Source of the DNA: Rickettsia typhi
GTDB taxonomy: Bacteria > Pseudomonadota > Alphaproteobacteria > Rickettsiales > JABSSG01
Length of the DNA stretch: 47,010 bases
Assembly: GCA_945905715.1 (NCBI GenBank)
Contig: CAMDPW010000007.1
Coordinates: forward strand, 1-47,010
Reading direction: 5' to 3'
Shown here: positions 1 to 9,828 of the stretch, piece after piece
How positions within the stretch are numbered: the first letter of the stretch is position 1
Layout of the letters: the number at the start of each line of letters is the position of its first letter
Program-made: the position numbers and the translations under genes
The notes under the pieces: model-generated
Databases searched by the model: none
The model's input: only the letters and a program-made list of their open reading frames with translations
What the model was told of the DNA's origin: nothing

Positions 1-141
1 CGTAGTGAATGCATCCAAATCGTCCCTCAAATGCTGCGAGTTGATTTCGCTTATGACAATATGACGAAGTGTAACCATGGTATATTGTTTAAAAATGGTT
101 CAAGGCTTTCTGTATTGTTGGATACAGTAAGTTTCGGCTAA
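1..141 (+). CDS. C-terminal end of an unidentified reading frame (partial)
   Basis: A frame is open from the first base of the window to a TAA at 139-141, about 46 codons. It ends in residues SRLSVLLDTVSFG and contains two Cys. I do not recognise the family. It could be the true C-terminus of a gene cut by the window edge or a fragment of a decayed one. The following 142-404 has no gene that I can support. Confidence 0.3.
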   Translation, partial: RSECIQIVPQMLRVDFAYDNMTKCNHGILFKNGSRLSVLLDTVSFG

Positions 142-404
142 AACTCTTAATGACCTTTTCTTCAGTATCGACTATGTAAAGTTATTTTGTGCAATTGATA
201 TAAGCAAGTAAGTTAATGCTTTCTGCTTTATGAATACAGATAAAAGATATAGTAGTTTACTTTGCTGTAATTTTACCTTTAGGTCAGAATTTACGTATTT
301 ACGTTTAAGAGAGGTCATATTTTAATCAGCTTTCTTATGGGTTAGTCAAATTCTACATTACAATCACTAGAACTGCTGAATGTTTGTGGTAGAGATAACT
401 AAGC

Positions 405-1196
405 TTAGTAACTTAAAACTGTTACTAAATCTAATTTGTTTTGATCGTAAAAAGGTTCGATAGTTATATCTTCTTCTTTTATTTCATTAACTACACCAAC
501 AGGTAATCCATAAGGAAATAATGCGCCATCACCAGAAGTGACTACCAGATCGCCAACCATAATTTTTGAGCCTTGAGCAAGATAACGTACTAGCAAGTTA
601 ATGGTGTTACCAATAACAATAGCGCGCTCTTTAGTTCTTGGAAAAAATACAGGGATTTTAGAGCAAGTGTCAGTGACTAATAAAACGCGAGAAATTTTTT
701 CTCCTACTACAGTAACCAAGCCGACAACTCCATCACCATTTACCACCACCTGGCCACTTTCTATAAATTGACCCTTTCCTGCTAAAATTGTTGCAGTATT
801 TATAAATTCATTTTCAAAATGACTAACTATCCTGGTAGTGGTTATTTTCCTTACTTTCGGCAGTGTTAAATGATTGAGCGTGCGCAATGCTTCATTTTCA
901 TAGTATAATTGCTGGAGCATGAGAATATTGTCTTTCAATAGTCGATTTTCAATTTGCGATTTTTTGTATTTTTCACCGAGGTTTATAAAGTCTGTAATAG
1001 TTGCGATGAATGCTTCCAAATCATTAGTTGCGAAAGATAATATACTCATAATAGGACTTATTTGGCTGAGAATAGAAGTTTCCACAGTTTTTATGAAGTG
1101 GTTATTGCGATTGAAAAATAATAACATTCCGGTTACAACAAGAAAAACAGCTAAGCAGAGCTTAGGAAGATTTTTGAAAGCAAATGCAATTTTCAA
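405..1196 (-). CDS. mreC: Rod shape-determining protein MreC
   Basis: MreC is a periplasmic scaffold anchored in the inner membrane that links the MreB cytoskeleton to the elongation peptidoglycan synthases. The 263-residue protein has a short cytoplasmic start and one membrane helix (about residues 11-28). A helical coiled-coil stretch follows (about 75-105, ending in the QLYYENEALRTL segment). The beta-rich MreC domain comes next, with the VVNGDGVVGLV and TSGDGALFPYGLPVG motifs typical of the family. It lies 18 bp downstream of mreB on the same strand, so the two are almost certainly co-transcribed. MreD and RodA are not adjacent. The length is normal for alphaproteobacteria and no defect is visible. 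Confidence 0.93.
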   Translation of the reverse strand: MKIAFAFKNLPKLCLAVFLVVTGMLLFFNRNNHFIKTVETSILSQISPIMSILSFATNDLEAFIATITDFINLGEKYKKSQIENRLLKDNILMLQQLYYENEALRTLNHLTLPKVRKITTTRIVSHFENEFINTATILAGKGQFIESGQVVVNGDGVVGLVTVVGEKISRVLLVTDTCSKIPVFFPRTKERAIVIGNTINLLVRYLAQGSKIMVGDLVVTSGDGALFPYGLPVGVVNEIKEEDITIEPFYDQNKLDLVTVLSY

Positions 1197-1214
1197 TGTT
1201 GAATACTAAAAATA

Positions 1215-2261
<1,047 letters not shown>

Positions 2262-2301
2262 CTAAACCAAAAATATAGAATTATTTATGATGAAATATTA
2301 C

Positions 2302-2332
2302 TTGGTAAGGATTATATTGTTTGTCATATAAT
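2302..2332 (+). promoter_or_regulatory. possible promoter for the DUF1467-gltX-def-fmt-truA operon
   Basis: TTGGTA (2302-2307) and TATAAT (2327-2332) are 19 bp apart, longer than ideal. The -10 lies inside the spacer of the divergent mreB promoter, so the two could not be occupied at once. This is an inference from motif matching only. Confidence 0.35.
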
Positions 2333-2339
2333 AATGCAA
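2311..2339 (-). promoter_or_regulatory. sigma-70 promoter for mreB-mreC
   Basis: On the minus strand TTGCAT (2334-2339) is followed after exactly 17 bp by a perfect TATAAT (2311-2316). The expected start is about 50 bp before the mreB ATG. It overlaps a weaker divergent TATAAT (2327-2332) facing the DUF1467-gltX operon. Confidence 0.7.
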
Positions 2340-2364
2340 ACACATAATGAATTGTTATTGCTAT

Positions 2365-2628
2365 ATGAGTATTCAATCTATTGTATTTATGTACTGTATG
2401 ATTTGGTGGGTAGTGTTTTTTTTGGCATTGCCAATAGGAGTAGAAATTGAGACCAATAAGCAGATAGGTCACGCAGAAAGCGCTCCTAAAAATCCGTATT
2501 TACTGCATAAGTTATTAGCCACTTCTTTAGTAGCCTTGTTAATCACAATTATTATTGCCTATCTTAGTTGTCAAGAGTATATTGTTTCAAAATTTTATCA
2601 GTTAATAAATGATGTATGGCAGTTATAA
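2365..2628 (+). CDS. DUF1467 family small membrane protein
   Basis: A small inner-membrane protein with two hydrophobic helices. The first contains IVFMYCMIWWVVFFLALPIG and the second LLATSLVALLITIIIAYL. The first helix with WWxVFFxxLPxGV and a soluble linker before a second helix is the pattern of DUF1467, an alphaproteobacterial family of about 90 residues with no assigned function. I prefer the ATG at 2365 (MSIQSIV) because family members usually start just before the first helix; an in-frame ATG at 2347 is possible. Its last 13 bases overlap the start of gltX, so it heads the operon and is probably translationally coupled to gltX. Confidence 0.72.
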   Translation: MSIQSIVFMYCMIWWVVFFLALPIGVEIETNKQIGHAESAPKNPYLLHKLLATSLVALLITIIIAYLSCQEYIVSKFYQLINDVWQL

Positions 2629-4004
2629 CTAGATTTGCTCCTTCACCAACGGGATATTTACATATTGGAAGTGCAAGAACGGCATTGTTTAATTATTTGT
2701 ATGCTAAACATAATCATGGTAAGTTTTTATTAAGGATAGAGGATACAGATAAGGTTCGCTCAACTAAAAGTGCTATTGATGCAATTATTAGTGGTCTAGC
2801 ATGGCTGGATCTGAAGTATGATGAGGAAATAGTTTTTCAAAGTCACCGTAAGAATCGGCATGTTGAAGTTGCTAACGAGTTGGTTAAAAAGGGGAAAGCT
2901 TATTATTGCTTTGATACTGCCAAAGAATTGCAAGATCAACGTGATAAAGCTCATGAGCTGGGTCAACATATTGTTTTTAGAAGTAAGTGGCGGGATATGT
3001 CAGTTAATGAATATTCTAGTATTAGCAAACCAGTAATAAGATTAAAAGTACCAAATGAAAACAAAACAATAATCAATGATTTGGTACAGGGTAAAGTTGA
3101 AATTGATAATGATCAAATTGATGATTTAGTGTTATTGCGCTCAGATGGCAGTGCAACTTATATGCTTGCTTGTGTGATTGATGATAATGATATGAGAGTT
3201 ACTCATGTCATTAGAGGTAATGACCATTTAAGCAATACAGCTAAGCAAATTTTATTGTACCAGGCTATGAACTGGCCTATACCTGAGTTTTCTCATATTC
3301 CTTTAATTCATGGGATAGATGGAGCCAAACTTTCAAAAAGGCATGGTGCACTAGGAGTTGAGGCATATAAAGAAATGGGGTATTTGCCAGAAGCACTAAA
3401 TAATTATTTATTGAGACTTGGCTGGAGTCACGGTAATGATGAGATCATCTCGCGCTCTCAAGCAATTGAGTGGTTTGATATCAATCAAATAAATAAAGCT
3501 GCAGCAAAATTAGACTTTGCCAAAATGGCTAGTGTCAATGCTCACTATATCAAAGGATCAACTAATACCAGATTGATTAGTTTGATTACACCCATACTAA
3601 GCAAGCAAGGAGCTTTATCTAATAATGATCTTGAAATATTAAGCAAAGCAATGGATAGTCTTAAATTAAGAGCTAAAACTATTAATGAATTGGCAGAGGC
3701 TAGTTCTTTTTTGGTCGCGAGTCATGTTGTAATAAGAGATGCGGCATTAGACATTATAAAAACTAGTGACATTACATTGCTAGCAGAAACAATCGAGTTA
3801 GTTACCAATATTCAAGTTTGGGAGAAGCGTGATATCGAAGAAATAATTAAACAATTTGCTGCTAATAAAGACATTAAATTAAATCAAATCATGCAAATTT
3901 TAAGAGCTCTTATTACCGGGACGACTGCTTCAATTAGTGTTTTTGAAATTATGTCTTTGTTGCCAAAAAGTGAAATCATTACTAGAATCACAAGAAAATT
4001 CTAA
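2616..4004 (+). CDS. gltX: Glutamyl-tRNA synthetase
   Basis: Class I aminoacyl-tRNA synthetase that attaches glutamate to tRNA-Glu. Rickettsiales normally carry two GltX paralogues plus GatCAB, one copy also charging tRNA-Gln; this window cannot tell which copy this is. The 462-residue product has the HIGH-type motif HIGS (residues 16-19) after RFAPSPTGYL, and the second ATP-binding motif as KLSKRHG near residue 240. The C-terminal anticodon-binding part is helical and complete. The start overlaps the end of the DUF1467 gene, with no clear Shine-Dalgarno sequence. def follows after 12 bp. Confidence 0.96.
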   Translation: MAVITRFAPSPTGYLHIGSARTALFNYLYAKHNHGKFLLRIEDTDKVRSTKSAIDAIISGLAWLDLKYDEEIVFQSHRKNRHVEVANELVKKGKAYYCFDTAKELQDQRDKAHELGQHIVFRSKWRDMSVNEYSSISKPVIRLKVPNENKTIINDLVQGKVEIDNDQIDDLVLLRSDGSATYMLACVIDDNDMRVTHVIRGNDHLSNTAKQILLYQAMNWPIPEFSHIPLIHGIDGAKLSKRHGALGVEAYKEMGYLPEALNNYLLRLGWSHGNDEIISRSQAIEWFDINQINKAAAKLDFAKMASVNAHYIKGSTNTRLISLITPILSKQGALSNNDLEILSKAMDSLKLRAKTINELAEASSFLVASHVVIRDAALDIIKTSDITLLAETIELVTNIQVWEKRDIEEIIKQFAANKDIKLNQIMQILRALITGTTASISVFEIMSLLPKSEIITRITRKF

Positions 4005-4016
4005 TATATTAAGAAT

Positions 4017-4535
4017 ATGGCGTTATTAAAGCTTATTATTGAGCCTGATCCAATGTTGCATAAATTATCCGAACCAGTTAAAATGGTTGACAGTGAATTA
4101 CAAAGATTTATGGATGACATGCTTGAAACCATGTATGAAGAACTGGGAGGAGGACTTGCTGCTGTTCAAGTGGGCGTACTTAAGAGAGTATTGATTTTTG
4201 ACCCAAGTTCATACTTGAGGCAAAAGCACGATCCTTTTTTCATGGTTAATCCTGAAATTACTTATTTTTCAGAGCAAAAATGTGTTATGGATGAAGGATG
4301 TCTATCTGTGCCATTTGCTAGATTTGATATCTTACGTTCTGAAAGTATAAAAGTGCAATACTTAGATTACTATGGAAAAGAACAGGAGTTACATGCTAAA
4401 GGAATTGTAGCTAGAGGAATTCAACATGAAATAGATCATTTAAATGGTATTACTTTGCTACATTATGTTACTAAAATGCGTAAAGAAATTACTCTAAAGA
4501 AATTAAAGAAATATAAAAAATATCACACGCAATGA
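4017..4535 (+). CDS. def: Peptide deformylase
   Basis: Removes the formyl group from the N-terminal Met of new proteins. All three metal-site motifs are present: GGGLAAVQVG (44-53), EGCLS (93-97, metal ligand Cys95) and QHEIDH (136-141, ligands His137 and His141, catalytic Glu138). At 172 residues the length is normal, with a Lys-rich C-terminal helix. The stop overlaps the fmt start as ATGA (4532-4535). This is the usual def-fmt pair: Fmt adds the formyl group that Def later removes. Confidence 0.96.
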   Translation: MALLKLIIEPDPMLHKLSEPVKMVDSELQRFMDDMLETMYEELGGGLAAVQVGVLKRVLIFDPSSYLRQKHDPFFMVNPEITYFSEQKCVMDEGCLSVPFARFDILRSESIKVQYLDYYGKEQELHAKGIVARGIQHEIDHLNGITLLHYVTKMRKEITLKKLKKYKKYHTQ

Positions 4536-5452
4536 AAGTAATTTTTATGGGAACGCCAGATATTGCTATACCAGCATTACAGGCTATATTCAATTCTTCT
4601 CATCAAATAGTAGGCGTGTATACTAGGCCGCCAGCTAAATCAGGCAGAGGTCATAAAATTCATCTCTCTCCAGTGCATGCATTATCGAAGAACTTAAATA
4701 TACCAGTGTATTGTCCTGTCACATTCAAAGATACTCAAGAAGTAAAAATATTAACAAGCTTGCAAGCGGATGTTATTGTGGTGTCTGCTTACGGACACAT
4801 TTTACCTAAATCTATTTTAGAGGCATGTCCATTTGGCTGTATAAATATCCATCCTTCGTTGTTGCCACGATGGAGAGGCGCAGCTCCAATTGAAAGAACA
4901 GTGCAAGCAGGAGACGCCGAAACTGGTGTTTGTATAATGCAAATGAACTCAGGACTTGATACTGGAGATATATTATTGATTGAGAAAGTATCAATTGATA
5001 GCAATATTACTACTACACTCTTATACGAAAAATTGTCTAAAATTGGCGGAAGATTAATTGTAGAAACTTTGAATGATTATCATCACATAACCCCAGTGCG
5101 GCAATCAGAACATGGTATAATGTATGCTAAAAAACTCTCTAAAGAAGAGGCAACTATTGACTGGAGTCAAACAGCAGAGCAAATAGACGGAATGGTAAGA
5201 GCTTTTAATCCATGGCCAGGAAGTTATTTTCGGTATAATGATAAGCTTATAAAGATTCTAGAAGCAAGTATCGTATATGATCATGAGTTTGATAATGTGC
5301 CTTATGGCACAGTGATAGACGAATATCTTAGAATAAAATGTGGCAATGGTATATTGCAACCAACTAAATTGCAACGACCAGGACGAAATATTTTAATTTT
5401 ATCAGAATTTTTACTCGGTAGTAAAGTTGTTGCTGGTACAGTTTTAGGATAA
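4532..5452 (+). CDS. fmt: Methionyl-tRNA formyltransferase
   Basis: Transfers a formyl group from 10-formyl-tetrahydrofolate to initiator Met-tRNA. The catalytic core is intact, with INIHPSLLPRWRGAAPI (Asn105 and His107) and the Asp of GLDTGDIL (about residues 141-148). The C-terminal tRNA-binding OB-like domain begins after RAFNPWPGS, giving 306 residues in total. It overlaps def by 4 bp, and truA begins 1 bp after its stop, so the operon is translationally packed. Confidence 0.96.
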   Translation: MKVIFMGTPDIAIPALQAIFNSSHQIVGVYTRPPAKSGRGHKIHLSPVHALSKNLNIPVYCPVTFKDTQEVKILTSLQADVIVVSAYGHILPKSILEACPFGCINIHPSLLPRWRGAAPIERTVQAGDAETGVCIMQMNSGLDTGDILLIEKVSIDSNITTTLLYEKLSKIGGRLIVETLNDYHHITPVRQSEHGIMYAKKLSKEEATIDWSQTAEQIDGMVRAFNPWPGSYFRYNDKLIKILEASIVYDHEFDNVPYGTVIDEYLRIKCGNGILQPTKLQRPGRNILILSEFLLGSKVVAGTVLG

Positions 5453-5453
5453 G

Positions 5454-6191
5454 ATGCAACGTAATAAAATTATCATAGAGTATGATGGAACTTCATTTGC
5501 TGGATGGCAAAAGCAAATTAATTCAATTTCTATTCAAGAGTGTTTAGAGAAAGCAATTTATGCTTTAAGTCAAGAGAGATCAACAATTTTTGCCGCTGGC
5601 AGAACTGATGCCGGAGTGCATGCTCTTGGACAAGTTGCTCATTTTGATTTAAAAAAAAACTACCCAACTCACACCATAATTAATGCACTTAATTCCCATT
5701 TACGTCCACATAAAATTGTAGTTATTGACGCCAAGTTGGCAAGTATGGAATTTCATGCAAGGTTTTCTGCAAGAAAACGTTATTACCGTTATGTCATTAA
5801 TAATCGTTTTAGTCCTTTAGCTTTAGATAAAACACGTTGTTGGCATATAAGATGTGATATGAATATTGAAAAAATGCAGCAAGCTGCGGAATTTTTAATA
5901 GGTACTCATGATTTTTCAAGCTTTAGAGCTATACAATGTCAAGCTTTGTCGCCAATTAAAACTCTGAATTTCATCAAGATAGAGAGGTATGATAATATCA
6001 TAATCTTAGATTTTGGTGCGCAATCATTCTTACATCATATGGTACGTAATATTACAGGAACTTTGAAAATGGTTGGCAGTGGGCAGTGCAGTATAGACGA
6101 TTTTAAAACTATATTATTGGCAAAAGATAGACGCAAAGCTGGTATTACTGCTCCTGCGCATGGCTTATATTTTATGAAAGTGGATTATTAG
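5454..6191 (+). CDS. truA: tRNA pseudouridine(38-40) synthase TruA
   Basis: Converts uridines 38-40 of the tRNA anticodon arm to pseudouridine. The catalytic Asp is Asp52 in AAGRTDAGVHALGQ. Other family motifs are the early YDGTSFAGWQ, FSARKRYYRYVI and the late FLHHMVRNITG. The 245-residue length is standard. It is the last gene of the operon starting with DUF1467; I see no convincing intrinsic terminator after it, only a weak 5-bp stem near 6208. Confidence 0.95.
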   Translation: MQRNKIIIEYDGTSFAGWQKQINSISIQECLEKAIYALSQERSTIFAAGRTDAGVHALGQVAHFDLKKNYPTHTIINALNSHLRPHKIVVIDAKLASMEFHARFSARKRYYRYVINNRFSPLALDKTRCWHIRCDMNIEKMQQAAEFLIGTHDFSSFRAIQCQALSPIKTLNFIKIERYDNIIILDFGAQSFLHHMVRNITGTLKMVGSGQCSIDDFKTILLAKDRRKAGITAPAHGLYFMKVDY

Positions 6192-7176
6192 CAATATTAG
6201 ATAATCAAGTTTTTTTGATCAACTCATATAAAATTCTTTACTAGAATCAAGGTTTTGTAAATGCTTTTAGGGATAAGACGCAGCTCAAATAAGTCTGAAA
6301 GAAAGCTTGTCAGTTAATGCTGTAATGCCCTTGGATTATCTGATTTAACAATTTTTTTAATAAAAATAATAAAGTTGATTAATCTTGACCTTGATCACGT
6401 AGACGACCAGCAGTTACAGCTTATTATTGCGTCTTGGACTCTTGTGCATCACTAAATGTAAGCAATGATTTCCTACGCTATGCAAGAGTTATTATGCTTC
6501 TATCTTAATAGACCGAGGAGTAGTAGGTGAGTTATTTAGTATGCAAATGATTGCAGAGGCGAAGTACGATACTGTAACGATAAGAACCAGGAGAAGGCCG
6601 TACTAAACATCTGCTTTTCTTGATGATATAATGGTAGTGATGACGCCTAATACTGAGCGAAACTCATTTTTAAGAACAGCATAATGGTTATAAAATTCAG
6701 TTACTGGCGATGAGGCAATGGCTACTTTTCTAGAAACAATATTGTACTTGATAATATTATAGTGTTTGTTTGTAAAAGCATTCCTTAAGCTTATTTAAGG
6801 AACGTTTAGCATGTTTTGTGGCACTAGATTTTCTTAACCGTACTCTTAAAAACGATCTCTACGTCCATAGAGAGTCATTCACAACAAAGCGAACTCAAAT
6901 AACATCGCAACCGTGAGATACTTGATCCAGTTCATCATTGCAATCTCTTGTAAATGGTAGCGTTTTAGGTATTATGAGCATAACAATAATTTTGCTTGAT
7001 GGCAAAGTATGTATCTTACAGAATTTGTATCGATAGCTTGATTGTCTAGTTGTATAATTAATTGATCTGCTTTTAAAGATTACGAGTGATTATTTCTTGT
7101 CACTACCTACTTAGCTGGTATATATATAAATATATAGATCTACATATCAATTAAGAGTAATAAGATCTCTAGAGTT
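6192..7176. other. 985-bp gap with no intact gene
   Basis: No intact coding region is visible. The middle holds a decayed minus-strand frame (6492-6860, listed separately). The last 100 bp are very AT-rich, with a TATATATAAATATATAG run near 7119-7136 just before the ampG-like gene. No convincing terminator or RNA gene is visible. Confidence 0.5.
6492..6860 (-). pseudogene. decayed gene for an unidentified protein with one C-terminal membrane helix
   Basis: Read on the minus strand, a frame runs from about 6776 down to a TAA at 6492. It has one in-frame TAG at 6603-6605 and includes VAIASSPVTEFYNHY, SVLGVITTIISSRKADV and a hydrophobic helix LLLVLIVTVSYFASAIICIL. A second frame just upstream (about 6770-6860) reads RKSSATKHAKRSLNKLKEC and looks like the preceding part after a frameshift. 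The sequence is protein-like, but I cannot name the family. Confidence 0.4.
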
Positions 7177-8412
7177 TTGTTTATATCATCGATACTTGGT
7201 GTGAATAGCGGTTTAAGCTATGCATTGTTAGTATCAACCTTTACTGCATATTTGAAAGATGCTAATGTTGGTTTAGAATTGATAGGCATTTTATCTCTAA
7301 GAACTATACCGTATTCATTTAAATTTCTGTGGTCACCTTTGGTTGATAGTCTCCATATTAATTTCTTTCCACGTAGTTTTGGGCAAAATAAAAGCTGGCT
7401 AATCACTATGCAATTTTGCTTAGTTGTTTCTATCGTTATAATGGCCTTAGTAGATATAGAGACTAATTTGTATTTAGCATGTTTCGTTGCTTTAGTAGCT
7501 GCTTTTTTTGCAGCTACTTATGACATTGCGATGGAATCTTATCGCATTGAATTAAATAAGGCGTCCGAGATTAATGGTGTTAATTCGTTTGTAGTCCTTG
7601 GTTTCAGGCTAGGTTTTATCATTTCAGGCGGGTTCGCATTATATTTATCCGATTTTATTGCTTGGAAATGGGTATTTATTGCTATTGCCGCCTGTAATAC
7701 TTTGTGTATGGTCATCATTTTTTTCTTTGCGGACAGTCTTAAAGTAAAGAGTGAAGTTATAAGTTATAATAATATAAAACATTGGTTTAAAAAAAATGTT
7801 ACTATGCCTTTTGCTTTACTCTATAGACTACCTAATTTTTATTTGATATTGTTGGTCCTTAGTTTTTATAAAGTAAGTGATGGCTACCTTGATACTATGC
7901 TTATACCTTTTCTATTAGAAGTTGGCTTTTCCAAAGGGGATGTGGCTACAATAGGAAAAGTCATAGGTTTGGTCGCTTTCATTTGCGGTACTTTTGCTGG
8001 TAGTTATCTCATTAAGAAATATATTTTGTTAAAAACCTTATTTACTGCTGAATTCTTGGCAGCCATAACAAACTTATTATTTATTTTGCTTGCTCCTCAT
8101 AATGTTAATAAAGAATTACTCACTATTATAGTATGTGTGGAGAATTTTTGTGCAGGAATTTGCAATATTGCGTTGATTACCTATATGACTTCTTTATGTA
8201 AACACCAGAGATTTACTGCTACACATTACGCAATCTTAATTTCTATATCTGGATTGAGCAGGGCATTGTTTGGATCTACTTCTGGCATGGTTGTTGCAAA
8301 AGTTGGTTGGATTGAATTTTTTATAATCTCGACATTGCTATCACTGCCATCTTTTATGTGCATTTTTCTACTGAAGCGTAATGAAGTATCAATTAAGCGA
8401 TCCATAATTTAG
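7177..8412 (+). CDS. ampG: AmpG-type MFS muropeptide permease
   Basis: A 12-helix major facilitator of the AmpG type, which imports anhydro-muropeptides released during peptidoglycan turnover. Family-like features are the N-terminal GVNSGLSYALLVSTFTAYL (compare the AmpG pattern SGLPLALxxSTLxxWL), GLELIGILSL, and KFLWSPLVDSL in the first cytoplasmic loop. The only usable initiation codon is TTG at 7177. Homology-like sequence (KISRVL) continues upstream to a stop at 7135 without ATG, GTG or TTG, so the true start may be a rare codon or may be lost. The 3' end overlaps the convergent neighbouring gene by 4 bp. At 411 residues it is slightly short for AmpG. Confidence 0.78.
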   Translation: MFISSILGVNSGLSYALLVSTFTAYLKDANVGLELIGILSLRTIPYSFKFLWSPLVDSLHINFFPRSFGQNKSWLITMQFCLVVSIVIMALVDIETNLYLACFVALVAAFFAATYDIAMESYRIELNKASEINGVNSFVVLGFRLGFIISGGFALYLSDFIAWKWVFIAIAACNTLCMVIIFFFADSLKVKSEVISYNNIKHWFKKNVTMPFALLYRLPNFYLILLVLSFYKVSDGYLDTMLIPFLLEVGFSKGDVATIGKVIGLVAFICGTFAGSYLIKKYILLKTLFTAEFLAAITNLLFILLAPHNVNKELLTIIVCVENFCAGICNIALITYMTSLCKHQRFTATHYAILISISGLSRALFGSTSGMVVAKVGWIEFFIISTLLSLPSFMCIFLLKRNEVSIKRSII

Positions 8413-9752
8413 ATATCAACATCAAGTATTGGCTTAGGAGTTTTTTTTCTAAATATTTTTTTGATAAAATACCATAAGTTTTTCGGCATATCGGTATGAT
8501 CAAAGCTGTAAGGCTTTCCTGATATAACCTCATAGGCTTTTATACATCCAGGTATCACCTGTTTATAATATACCTCATACAGATCATGCATGAAGACCTT
8601 TACTATTTCATGTCCCCATTTGTTTACTTGCTGTGGTACTCTGGCCAAAGCTTCAACGCAAGCTATGGCTTCTTCAGTTTGCTTATCTTCACTTTTATAT
8701 ACATCAGCTTGCGGGGCTAAGTTAAATAAATTATCTCTAATCATCGCTTCAATTATAATGCCTGTGTACCGCTCTTTAAAGAACTTGCACAAGAATGTCA
8801 GATTATTTTGTCTAAGCTGAGTTTTTAGAGAATGTTTATAAAAAAAGATCTTTATTTTAGTTTGCCATACGATAAAACCATCGCGTTTATTCTGTGTGAA
8901 GAATTTTAAAGCCATCTCTTCGTTGATTAGTTTTGCTAAGCCAAAATCTTTTAGTCTTGCATGTATAGCATGACTATTTCTGATGTCTCTGAGTCTACCG
9001 ATTCTGACACGCTCTTTGGCTTTAGTCGCGCTTAAATTTGCTGAATATCTCGAAACTTGTCGACCATATTCATCGCGCATAATATCTGAGTAATGACCAG
9101 TCTCTTGACCTCCAATCACAATTAATCTTGCAATTGCTGGCCATCCATCACCGTATCTAGTAGTTTTTTCTGAGTTTTCAGCTAAGGGATTACCACCACA
9201 TGAAATAAATATAGCAGTTGCTCGACCATCAGTACTTTGCATTCCACTATTTTCGCCGGAAGTTCTCCAGGTATTGATATCCATCATATCTCCTATGTTA
9301 TATGAGTGAGAAACAAATACTTCAGTTTCTTCTTGTAATATCAGCATAATGACTACTGGGTGTGCTGTCTGGACTACCAATCTAGCTAACCTCATTTCTT
9401 CTTCATAAGAAATTGATTGATATTTACTTAGCTCGGCACGAAGTAGTGTAATGTGTTCTATAACTTTTTGCCTGAGTAGTGCGCCACGATATTTGCTAGA
9501 AAATTGCTGGGCAATTACTTTTTTTGTACCAGGTAGTATTTTTAGATCATACAGCTCTCTTCGGCTAAACATCATACTAATGCCAAAAGATGGTACGTAA
9601 AGTCTAGAGAAATTAATTTTACTACTATCAGCATCGATACGAAAGCGTCCAGATTTCACCAGTTGCCAGGCAAGAGCCTCTTGTCCAACTGACATATCTT
9701 CTTTCTCTATGCCAGGCATAAAGTCCAAGATGTGATAAATATTTGCGCCCAT
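8409..9752 (-). CDS. conserved hypothetical protein, probably DUF2748-type (Rickettsiales)
   Basis: A 447-residue soluble-looking protein without signal peptide or membrane helix. I believe it belongs to the Rickettsiales-restricted DUF2748 group, but this is recall rather than a motif proof. Noticeable segments are VIGGQETGHYSDIMRDEYGR in the middle, followed by a basic stretch SATKAKERVRIGRLRD. The C-terminus is also basic (FIKKIFRKKTPKP). The QETGH segment is one residue from a zinc-protease HExxH motif, but no other metalloprotease feature is evident. It converges on the ampG-like gene (4-bp overlap) and follows the M23 endopeptidase gene on the same strand with a 76-bp gap. Confidence 0.6.
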   Translation of the reverse strand: MGANIYHILDFMPGIEKEDMSVGQEALAWQLVKSGRFRIDADSSKINFSRLYVPSFGISMMFSRRELYDLKILPGTKKVIAQQFSSKYRGALLRQKVIEHITLLRAELSKYQSISYEEEMRLARLVVQTAHPVVIMLILQEETEVFVSHSYNIGDMMDINTWRTSGENSGMQSTDGRATAIFISCGGNPLAENSEKTTRYGDGWPAIARLIVIGGQETGHYSDIMRDEYGRQVSRYSANLSATKAKERVRIGRLRDIRNSHAIHARLKDFGLAKLINEEMALKFFTQNKRDGFIVWQTKIKIFFYKHSLKTQLRQNNLTFLCKFFKERYTGIIIEAMIRDNLFNLAPQADVYKSEDKQTEEAIACVEALARVPQQVNKWGHEIVKVFMHDLYEVYYKQVIPGCIKAYEVISGKPYSFDHTDMPKNLWYFIKKIFRKKTPKPILDVDI

Positions 9753-9828
9753 ATAATAACATGCCTTTAAATCGAAATCTAAGCTAGCATATTTAGATTA
9801 ATATAAAGTTAATTAAAATTTAGGACGA

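Noticed and set aside
6205-6220. Possible terminator after truA (ATCAAG...TTGAT)
   Set aside because: The stem is only about five base pairs and there is no proper U-tract after it.
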